Assembly (NCBI GenBank): GCA_027347125.1 | Contig: DAIERC010000510.1 | Location: 1 to 5,205, forward strand | DNA from: Ignavibacteriales bacterium | GTDB taxonomy: Bacteria; Bacteroidota; Ignavibacteria; Ignavibacteriales; Ignavibacteriaceae | Length of the DNA: 5,205 bases | Direction: 5' to 3' | Shown here: positions 1 to 5,165 of the stretch, piece by piece | Numbering within the stretch: the stretch's first letter is position 1 | Layout of the letters: each line of letters begins with the position of its first letter | Notes under the pieces: generated by a model | Told to the model about the DNA's origin: nothing | Databases searched by the model: none | What the model saw: the letters and a program-made list of their open reading frames with translations, nothing else | Position numbers and translations under genes: made by a program

Positions 1-13
1 ACGCATTTATATT

Positions 14-27
14 CAACATACATGTTG
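14..27. repeat. short inverted repeat upstream of xseB
   Basis: CAACAT and ATGTTG face each other across a 2-base centre, a perfect 6-base inverted repeat. An outer pair, ACGCA at 1-5 and TGCGT at 26-30, could instead form a larger hairpin followed by the T-rich stretch 30-39, which would look like a terminator for a gene left of the window. It could also be an operator or chance in AT-rich sequence. The rest of 1-71 is AT-rich, with no promoter I would call and no ORF I can assign. Confidence 0.25.
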
Positions 28-71
28 CGTTTATTTTTTAATTTAAAAATCAAATAAAATATTTATTTAAG

Positions 72-308
72 ATGAGTAAAAAAACGACTAAAACCAGCTT
101 CGAAAAAAAACTTAACAGGCTCGAGGAAATTTCGGTATTGCTTGAAAGTGAGGATATTGGTTTGGAAGAATCAATAGCTTTATACGAAGAAGGCATAGGG
201 CTTTCTAGAGAATGCATGGCGGCACTTAAACATGCGGAAATAAAAATAACTGAGCTAAAAGAAAAAATGGATGATGTTTCATCCGAAGAAGATTTACAAG
301 AAGAATAA
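72..308 (+). CDS. xseB: exodeoxyribonuclease VII small subunit
   Basis: This is the small subunit of cytoplasmic exonuclease VII, which with several copies per XseA degrades single-stranded DNA to oligonucleotides in repair and recombination. The 78-residue length is normal for the family. The whole signature is visible: FEKKLNRLEEI at residues 10-20, LLESEDIGLEESIALYEEG at 23-41, then SREC and an AEIKITEL helix at 56-62, as expected of the two-helix XseB fold. The tail from about residue 66 is acidic and probably disordered. The ATG at 72 is the natural start, placing the conserved core about ten residues in. No Shine-Dalgarno sequence is obvious upstream. xseA is not in the window; it may lie to the left. 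dxs follows after 19 bases, so the two are probably co-transcribed. Identification is by family motif and is secure. Confidence 0.95.
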   Translation: MSKKTTKTSFEKKLNRLEEISVLLESEDIGLEESIALYEEGIGLSRECMAALKHAEIKITELKEKMDDVSSEEDLQEE

Positions 309-313
309 AAATC

Positions 314-317
314 AGGG
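314..317 (+). promoter_or_regulatory. ribosome-binding site deciding the dxs start
   Basis: AGGG lies 10 bases before the ATG at 328 and just after the xseB stop. It favours 328 over the in-frame ATG pair at 271/274, which lies inside xseB and would add 19 lysine-rich residues unlike any Dxs N-terminus. Confidence 0.5.
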
Positions 318-327
318 TTTACATGTA

Positions 328-2247
328 ATGGCAGAAGAAGGAAAATATGAAATCCTTTCTAAAATAAATTCTCCGGAAGATATTAGAAAGTTAGATTTAC
401 CTCAACTAAAAATATTATGCTCGGATATCAGGGAATATTTGATTGATACTATTTCCGAAATAGGCGGCCATTTTGGCGGGGGACTGGGTACTGTTGAATT
501 AACCGTTGCGGTTCATAAAGTTTTTAATACTCCTTACGACCTTGTTGTTTGGGACACCGGGCACCAGGCTTATCCTCATAAAATACTAACGGGCAGAAAA
601 GAAGCTCTTAAGAAAATAAGAAGGTTTAACGGCATTAGCGGATTTTTAAAACGATCCGAAAGTGAATATGATACTTTTGGTGCCGGGCACGCTTCAACTT
701 CAATTTCTGCCGCGCTTGGAATGGCCGTTGCCAGGGATTTAAAGAATGAGCCTAGAAAAGTTGTTGCAATTATCGGCGACGGCGCTATGACCGGCGGTAT
801 GGCATATGAAGCAATGAACAACTCGGGTATTTTAAAATCAAATCTTATTGTAGTATTAAATGACAATAACATGTCCATCGCGCCAAATGTATGGCAAATT
901 TCCAACTACTTTACAGAGATGATTGCTCACCCGGATTATAATAAATTTAAAGGACAGATTTGGGAATTAACAGGTAAGCTAGATCAGTTCGGCGACAGGC
1001 TAAGAAAAATTGCCGTTAGACTTGAGAACGGTATTAAAGCCGTTGTTACTCCGGGTATGTTGTTCGAAGCCCTGGGTTTTAGGTACTTCGGACCGATTAA
1101 CGGGCATAACCTTCACCAGTTAATTAAAATTTTTGAGCAGGTTAAAGAACTTAAGGGGCCAATAATGGTTCACATCTTAACCCAAAAAGGCAAAGGATAT
1201 TTACCGGCTGAAAGCGATGTGCAAAAACTTCATGCGTCAACTCCTTTTGATAAATTAACCGGCAAAGCGCTTAAGAAAGACAGCGGAAATCCTTCGTACA
1301 CTTCCATCTTCGGCAATGCCCTTGTTGAAATTGTTAAGGACAATCCCAACGTAGTCGGCATAACCGGGGCAATGCCCGATGGTACCGGGTTGGACAAACT
1401 GCAAAAAAGCTATCCGCATAATTATTACGATGTGGGAATTGCGGAAGAACATGGAGTAACCTTTGCCGCCGGACTGGCAACGCAGGGCATTATACCTGTT
1501 GTTGCGATATATTCTACTTTCTTGCAGCGCGGCTTCGATCAGATGGTTCATGATGTTGCCATTCAGAAATTACATGTAGTTTTTGTTTTGGATCGTGCCG
1601 GTTTAGTTGGTTCCGACGGCCCTACACATCACGGCGCTTTTGATTTAACTTATTTGCGTCTTATTCCGGGTATGGTTGTTATGGCCCCGAAAGATGAATC
1701 GGAGCTAAGAGATATGTTATTTACAGCCGTTAAACACCGCGGCGGACCTATTGCATTAAGATACCCGCGCGGCGCAGGTTTGGGCGTTCAGCTTAAAGAA
1801 GGTTTCAGCCTTATTGAAATCGGAAAAAGCGAAAGGCTTAAGGAAGGAAAGGATGTTGCGCTTTTAGCCGTGGGCATTATGGTAGATTATGCTTTAAAAG
1901 CATCGGAGATGCTTGAACATGACGGAATAAGTTGTGAAGTAATTAATATGAGATTTATTAAACCATTGGATTCGGAGCAACTTGATTTTATAGCGTCAGG
2001 TCATTCAAAAATTGTAACGCTTGAAGAGAATACTTTAATCGGTGGATTTGGAAGCGGTGTTGTTGAATATTTTTCTGAAAAGAATTATAAAAATGAAATC
2101 CTTAGAATAGGTATTCCCGATGAATTTGTAGAACACGGTACCCAGGCAGAGCTGCACCAGTTGCTTGGCATCGATCCCGAAGGCATCGCAGAAAAAGTGA
2201 AAATATTTTTAGAAAACAAAAAAGCCAGTCACGAGGTTACTGTTTAA
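328..2247 (+). CDS. dxs: 1-deoxy-D-xylulose-5-phosphate synthase
   Basis: Dxs condenses pyruvate with glyceraldehyde 3-phosphate, releasing CO2, to give 1-deoxy-D-xylulose 5-phosphate. This is the first step of the MEP isoprenoid pathway and also feeds thiamine and pyridoxal synthesis. It uses thiamine diphosphate and Mg2+ in the cytoplasm. From the ATG at 328 the protein is 639 residues, the usual size. Visible motifs: GGHFGGGLGTVELTVA with H48; WDTGHQAYPHK with D76 and H79; GAGHASTSIS with H121; the cofactor motif GDGAMTGG from G150 to NDNN at 178-181; the catalytic glutamate E373 in GIAEEHGVTFAAG; STFLQRGFDQ with R401; DRAGLVGSDGPTHHGAFD with D430 and H434; and LRYPRGAG near 477-484. A transketolase C-terminal domain fills the last 140 residues. 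All key residues are present and the frame is intact. The stop overlaps the next start as TAATG, implying coupling. A longer start at 271 is possible but unlikely. Confidence 0.97.
   Translation: MAEEGKYEILSKINSPEDIRKLDLPQLKILCSDIREYLIDTISEIGGHFGGGLGTVELTVAVHKVFNTPYDLVVWDTGHQAYPHKILTGRKEALKKIRRFNGISGFLKRSESEYDTFGAGHASTSISAALGMAVARDLKNEPRKVVAIIGDGAMTGGMAYEAMNNSGILKSNLIVVLNDNNMSIAPNVWQISNYFTEMIAHPDYNKFKGQIWELTGKLDQFGDRLRKIAVRLENGIKAVVTPGMLFEALGFRYFGPINGHNLHQLIKIFEQVKELKGPIMVHILTQKGKGYLPAESDVQKLHASTPFDKLTGKALKKDSGNPSYTSIFGNALVEIVKDNPNVVGITGAMPDGTGLDKLQKSYPHNYYDVGIAEEHGVTFAAGLATQGIIPVVAIYSTFLQRGFDQMVHDVAIQKLHVVFVLDRAGLVGSDGPTHHGAFDLTYLRLIPGMVVMAPKDESELRDMLFTAVKHRGGPIALRYPRGAGLGVQLKEGFSLIEIGKSERLKEGKDVALLAVGIMVDYALKASEMLEHDGISCEVINMRFIKPLDSEQLDFIASGHSKIVTLEENTLIGGFGSGVVEYFSEKNYKNEILRIGIPDEFVEHGTQAELHQLLGIDPEGIAEKVKIFLENKKASHEVTV
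2233..2236 (+). promoter_or_regulatory. ribosome-binding site for the oxidoreductase gene
   Basis: GAGG inside the last codons of dxs ends 10 bases before the ATG at 2247. It supports 2247 rather than the in-frame ATG at 2256 as the start, though terminating ribosomes could reach either codon. Confidence 0.4.
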
Positions 2248-3248
2248 TGGAAAAAATGAAGATAGGGGTAATAGGTCTCGGCGGAATTGCGCAGTTGGTT
2301 CATTTGCCGTATTTAAGCAAGCTTGAAAATGTAACGGTTACCGCTGTTGCGGAAATAAATAAAAGCCGCCTTAACACGATAGCCGACAGGTTTAATATTA
2401 AAGAAAGGTATAAAGACCACACCGAACTTCTTGAAAAAAGCGACGTGGAGGCGGTAATAATTGCAACTCCTACCAGCTCTCACAAAGATGTTTCTATTGA
2501 CGCATTGAAAGCCGGTAAGAACGTGCTGGTTGAAAAGCCGTTGGCCCGCACTTATCAAGAGGCAAAACAAATTGTTGAGGCCGCAAAAAAATATAATAAA
2601 AAAATAATGGTTGGCATGAACCTCCGGTACCGGCCTGATGCAATGATTTTAAAAAGTTTAGTTAATTCCGGGGAAATAGGCGAGCCGTTTTACATAAAAT
2701 GCGGCTGGTTAAGAAAACAGAGCAGCGGCGAAAAATGGTTTACCAAGAAAGAAGAATCCGGCGGCGGAGTTATAATCGATTTAAGCATTTTGCTGCTCGA
2801 TTTATCGTTGTGGCTTTTGGATTTCCCGGTAGTTGAATCTGTCTCTACAAAGAGTTATTATCATAACACAAAAACGGTTGAAGATACATCAATTAGTTTT
2901 TTGAAGTGCAAAGGTTCTTCATTAATTAATATCGAATCAAGTTGGTCGCTGCTTCTTGAAAAAGATAGTTTCTATTTTAATATATACGGCACCAAGGGTT
3001 CTGCTTCGTTAAACCCGTTTCATGTGTATAAAAAAATTGACGACCAGATAATAGATTTAACGCCTTCGCAATCCGAAAACGCATTAAGCGTATTTAGAAA
3101 ATCTTATCTGAACGAGTTAAAAAGTTTTATCGGTGCGGTTAATGGCCTTAACCCAGTTTATTCTTCGGCTGATGATTCGCTTTCCAGGATGAAAATAGTG
3201 GAAGCCATGTATAAATCGGCTGCACAAAACAAAGAAATAAAATTATAA
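2247..3248 (+). CDS. Gfo/Idh/MocA family NAD(P)-dependent oxidoreductase, atypical active site
   Basis: This is a soluble two-domain dehydrogenase of the glucose-fructose oxidoreductase/inositol dehydrogenase/MocA family, 333 residues, normal length. The N-terminal Rossmann half starts at once with KIGVIGLGGIAQLVHLPYL (glycine loop at residues 10-13), continues through ATPTSSH (73-79), and ends in the family signature VLVEKPLA with E96, K97 and P98. MNLRYRP at 124-130 opens the C-terminal alpha/beta domain, which carries the substrate site. The substrate is not predictable; family members oxidise sugars, inositols or related polyols, or reduce biliverdin. Unusually, the motif that normally reads D-x-G-x-H-x-x-D appears as DLSILLLD at 178-185. 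The aspartates are kept, but the usual glycine is Ser180 and the usual catalytic histidine is Leu182. Activity may therefore be altered or lost. The gene overlaps the dxs stop by one base and lies 5 bases before the regulator gene. An alternative start at 2256 removes three residues. Confidence 0.88.
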   Translation: MEKMKIGVIGLGGIAQLVHLPYLSKLENVTVTAVAEINKSRLNTIADRFNIKERYKDHTELLEKSDVEAVIIATPTSSHKDVSIDALKAGKNVLVEKPLARTYQEAKQIVEAAKKYNKKIMVGMNLRYRPDAMILKSLVNSGEIGEPFYIKCGWLRKQSSGEKWFTKKEESGGGVIIDLSILLLDLSLWLLDFPVVESVSTKSYYHNTKTVEDTSISFLKCKGSSLINIESSWSLLLEKDSFYFNIYGTKGSASLNPFHVYKKIDDQIIDLTPSQSENALSVFRKSYLNELKSFIGAVNGLNPVYSSADDSLSRMKIVEAMYKSAAQNKEIKL

Positions 3249-3253
3249 AACTT

Positions 3254-3943
3254 ATGAAAACAAAAATTTTACTTGTTGATGATGAGCCCGATATTGTTGA
3301 ATTTTTGCAATACAATTTACTGCAGGAAGGTTTTGAAGTTATTGCTGCCTTTGACGGAGTAAAAGCTCTGGAAAAAATGTCGGAAAAACCTGATCTTGTA
3401 ATTCTTGATATAATGATGCCCAAGCTAGACGGCTATGAAGTTTGCAAAAGAATAAGGGCAAACGAAGAATATAAAAACACGCCTGTTATTTTTCTAACCG
3501 CAAAGGCCGGCGAAGTAAATGAAATACTGGGGCTTGAACTTGGTGCCAGCGATTATATTCAAAAACCTATCTCGCCCAAAAAATTAATTGCGCGAGTAAA
3601 ATCTAATCTTCGCAAAACCGATGTAAAAGGCGCTAAGAAAGAACCGCAAAAAATAGAAATCGGTCCCATAAAAATAGACCGGGAACAATACGTTGTATAT
3701 TTAAACGGGGACGAAAAAATTTTCCCGCGTAAAGAATTTGAAGTGCTTTATTATCTTGCAAATAACCCCGGGCGTGTTTTTAGCCGCGATGCTCTTCTTA
3801 AAGATGTTTGGGGCGCCGATGTTTACGTGGTTGATAGAACAGTTGACGTTCATATACGAAAAATCCGCGAAAAATTAGGTGAGTATGCGGATTTAATTGA
3901 AACCGTAAAAGGCGTAGGATATAGATTTAAAAGTGTTGAATGA
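3254..3943 (+). CDS. OmpR/PhoB-family response regulator
   Basis: This cytoplasmic transcription factor of a two-component system should be phosphorylated by the kinase encoded directly downstream. It has 229 residues in two standard domains. Receiver domain, about 3-120: acidic pocket D9-D10 in LLVDDEPDI, phosphoacceptor D52 in LVILDIMMP, switch threonine T82 in IFLTAKAG, and K104-P105 in YIQKPISP. Winged-helix DNA-binding domain, about 133-227: FPRKEFEVLYYLANNPGRVFSRDALL, then VVDRTVDVHIRKIREKLG (recognition helix) and the C-terminal hairpin ETVKGVGYRF. All phosphorylation residues are intact. It resembles PhoB/PhoP/WalR-type regulators, but family resemblance alone does not establish phosphate sensing, so no symbol is given. 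The start lies 5 bases after the oxidoreductase stop, with no clear Shine-Dalgarno sequence. Its end overlaps the kinase gene by 11 bases. Confidence 0.95.
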   Translation: MKTKILLVDDEPDIVEFLQYNLLQEGFEVIAAFDGVKALEKMSEKPDLVILDIMMPKLDGYEVCKRIRANEEYKNTPVIFLTAKAGEVNEILGLELGASDYIQKPISPKKLIARVKSNLRKTDVKGAKKEPQKIEIGPIKIDREQYVVYLNGDEKIFPRKEFEVLYYLANNPGRVFSRDALLKDVWGADVYVVDRTVDVHIRKIREKLGEYADLIETVKGVGYRFKSVE

Positions 3944-4961
3944 ATTAAAACTAAATCTCTTGTCAGCCAGAACATATATGCCGGAATTTCTGACTGTTGA
4001 TATTTTATTTGTTATCGCGGTTATTTATTTTTCACCGCACATACTGATTTCATTTCCTTTAATTCTCCTCATAATCGTTTCCAGCACAATACTTCTTAAT
4101 TTTGTCGGTCAAAAAAGAAGGAAAGAACTGGCCGAAATAAAATCCATCGTGTACAACATCAGGAAAAATATTTATTCCTCCCCGCAGGAAATAATACTAA
4201 GCGGCAATCTGAAAAATCTTCAGGAAGAGATTAGGCTGATGTTTGAGAAATCGAAGAATGATATTGAATATCTCAAACGCCTGGAAAGAATGAGAACCGA
4301 ATTTCTTGCAAACGTTTCGCATGAACTTCGCACACCTATTTTTGCTATTCAAGGTTACATAGAAACGCTTCAAAACGGTGCACTTAACGACCCTAATGTT
4401 AATACGTATTTTCTTGAAAAAGCAAATCAGCATACCACAAATTTAAATAACCTGCTTAATGATTTGATCGACATTTCTATGATCGAGTCCGGCGAAATGA
4501 GAATGAGTTTTAGATATTTTAATATTAACGAATATATGAAAAATATTGTTGCCGAATTACTGCCGACAGCTGAAGATAAAGGCCTCGAATTGATTTATCA
4601 GCCGGTAAACGACAAACTTCAACTGTTCGGCGATAAAAATAAATTAAGACAGGTAATGATAAACCTGATTCAGAACTCGATAAAGTATACTGAAAGCGGC
4701 AAAGTAGAAGTTCTGGTAAAAGAAGAAGCTAAATTCGGGGAAATAATTATCAGGGATACCGGTATCGGAATTCCGAAGGAAGACCTGGATAGGATATTTG
4801 AAAGATTTTACCGCGTAGATAAAGCACGCTCGCGCGCTGTGGGCGGCACCGGCCTTGGGCTAGCCATTGCTAAGCACATCATTGAAGCGCATGGTTCTAA
4901 AATTGAAGTTAAAAGTGTAGTTGATGAAGGCTCCGAGTTCTCTTTCAAATTGAAAAAATAA
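3933..4961 (+). CDS. PhoR-like sensor histidine kinase with no extracytoplasmic domain
   Basis: This inner-membrane sensor kinase is the likely partner of the preceding regulator. With the GTG at 3933 it has 342 residues. Two hydrophobic segments, about 19-33 and 37-57, form a tight hairpin with almost no loop, so no periplasmic sensor is present. A charged, partly helical linker (61-120) contains no PAS domain that I recognise. The HisKA helix carries the phosphoacceptor H130 in FLANVSHELRTPIFAIQGY. The ATPase domain shows the N box NLIQNSIKYT (N244, N248), G1 box DTGIGIP (275-281), F box FERFYRVD (289-296) and G2 box GGTGLGLAIAKH (304-315), all intact. The start is uncertain: GTG 3933 or TTG 3936 overlap the regulator stop and suggest coupling, with AGGA at 3916-3919 as a weak, distant ribosome site; ATG 3978 is also in frame and would keep both membrane segments. 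Stimulus and target genes cannot be read from the sequence. Confidence 0.93.
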   Translation: MLNELKLNLLSARTYMPEFLTVDILFVIAVIYFSPHILISFPLILLIIVSSTILLNFVGQKRRKELAEIKSIVYNIRKNIYSSPQEIILSGNLKNLQEEIRLMFEKSKNDIEYLKRLERMRTEFLANVSHELRTPIFAIQGYIETLQNGALNDPNVNTYFLEKANQHTTNLNNLLNDLIDISMIESGEMRMSFRYFNINEYMKNIVAELLPTAEDKGLELIYQPVNDKLQLFGDKNKLRQVMINLIQNSIKYTESGKVEVLVKEEAKFGEIIIRDTGIGIPKEDLDRIFERFYRVDKARSRAVGGTGLGLAIAKHIIEAHGSKIEVKSVVDEGSEFSFKLKK

Positions 4962-5083
4962 ATTATTACATCCGGTTAAGTCACTTCTATTATTATAAAA
5001 ATCTTCAACCTTTCCTTTTATTTAATTGTATAAATATTTTGTTAAAGAAACCTGAAATTTTTATATTTGTACCTTGTTAATTC
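4962..5083. other. AT-rich intergenic region after the kinase gene
   Basis: Non-coding. I see no GC-rich hairpin followed by a T run, so no intrinsic terminator is evident for the five-gene unit. It holds the promoter described separately, and a CCTTTCC at 5009-5015 that is the exact complement of the tRNA-like GGAAAGG at 5084-5090. Confidence 0.5.
5037..5069 (+). promoter_or_regulatory. Bacteroidota-type promoter for the tRNA-like/GIY-YIG unit
   Basis: TTTTG at 5037-5041 (TTG at -33) and TATATTTG at 5062-5069 (matching TAnnTTTG at -7) are separated by 20 bases. This is the spacing and sequence expected of the primary sigma factor of Bacteroidota and relatives. Transcription would start near 5075, leaving a leader of about 8 bases before the tRNA-like sequence at 5084, as is normal for a tRNA gene. 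That position makes it likely that the promoter originally served the tRNA. Confidence 0.6.
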
Positions 5084-5104
5084 GGAAAGGTGCAGGAGTG
5101 GTTT
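5084..5104 (+). pseudogene. 5' fragment of a class II tRNA, most like tRNA-Ser
   Basis: The stretch starts with a 7-base acceptor strand GGAAAGG, then T8 and G9, a 3-base D-stem strand CAG, A14 and the D-loop GG pair in GAGTGGTTT. This is the layout of bacterial tRNA-Ser genes (tRNA-Tyr is the main alternative). It stops in the D-loop. What follows is a palindrome pair, with no anticodon stem having U33, no variable arm and no T-arm before the GIY-YIG frame begins. The matching 3' acceptor strand is not seen downstream within the window. It is either a duplicated tRNA 5' end left by insertion or a tRNA split by the cassette. The anticodon cannot be known. Confidence 0.6.
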
Positions 5105-5119
5105 TCAGCCGAAGGCTGA
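5105..5119 (+). repeat. palindrome 1 of a tandem pair
   Basis: TCAGCC-GAA-GGCTGA is a perfect 6-base-pair stem with a 3-base loop, starting directly where the tRNA similarity ends. It abuts a second palindrome of the same size and differs from it at only 3 of 15 positions. Confidence 0.85.
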
Positions 5120-5134
5120 TCCGCCAAAGGCGGA
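5120..5134 (+). repeat. palindrome 2 of a tandem pair
   Basis: TCCGCC-AAA-GGCGGA is a perfect 6-base-pair stem with a 3-base loop. Relative to the first palindrome, an A-T pair has become a C-G pair (positions 3 and 13) and the first loop base is A instead of G. The change on both stem sides points to a shared origin or maintained structure. Confidence 0.85.
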
Positions 5135-5151
5135 AACTGGTAAGCGCAAAA

Positions 5152-5157
5152 AGGGAG
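5152..5157 (+). promoter_or_regulatory. ribosome-binding site for the GIY-YIG frame
   Basis: AGGGAG lies 8 bases before the GTG at 5166. It is the strongest Shine-Dalgarno-like site in the window and supports 5166 as the start rather than the in-frame GTG at 5157, which overlaps it. Confidence 0.55.
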
Positions 5158-5165
5158 TGAATGCC

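Noticed and set aside
1..23. Start of a divergent reverse-strand gene at the left edge (reverse ATG at 23-21 or 19-17)
   Set aside because: Only six or seven codons would be visible, with no recognisable sequence, so it cannot be supported.
271..327. Longer dxs start at the ATG pair 271/274, overlapping xseB
   Set aside because: It adds 19 lysine-rich residues with no Dxs similarity that are simply xseB read in another frame. The ATG at 328 has an AGGG upstream and gives the normal length.
576..905. Reverse-strand open frame of 109 codons within dxs
   Set aside because: It is the antisense shadow of a fully conserved dxs segment, including the cofactor-binding motif, with no recognisable protein character.
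1255..1551. Reverse-strand open frame of 98 codons within dxs
   Set aside because: It is antisense to the conserved catalytic region of dxs. Composition and sequence match no family.
2313..2570. Reverse-strand open frame of 85 codons within the oxidoreductase gene
   Set aside because: It is a shadow of the Rossmann-domain coding sequence, with no independent start signals or family motif.
3148..3423. Reverse-strand open frame spanning the oxidoreductase/regulator junction
   Set aside because: It is antisense to two well-supported genes. Its hydrophobic stretch is a by-product of the complementary codons.
4197..4433. Reverse-strand open frame of 78 codons within the kinase gene
   Set aside because: It is antisense to the kinase phosphoacceptor helices, with no motif of its own.
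5105..5134. Rho-independent terminator or CRISPR repeat
   Set aside because: The hairpins are not followed by a T run, and there is only one adjacent pair with no spacers, so neither explanation fits.
5084..5150. A complete tRNA formed by using the palindromes as D-stem and anticodon stem
   Set aside because: CTG at 5116-5118 could pair with the CAG of the D-stem, but the next hairpin gives a 3-base loop, or at best a 7-base loop with C instead of U33. No T-arm or 3' acceptor strand follows, so it cannot be a functional tRNA.
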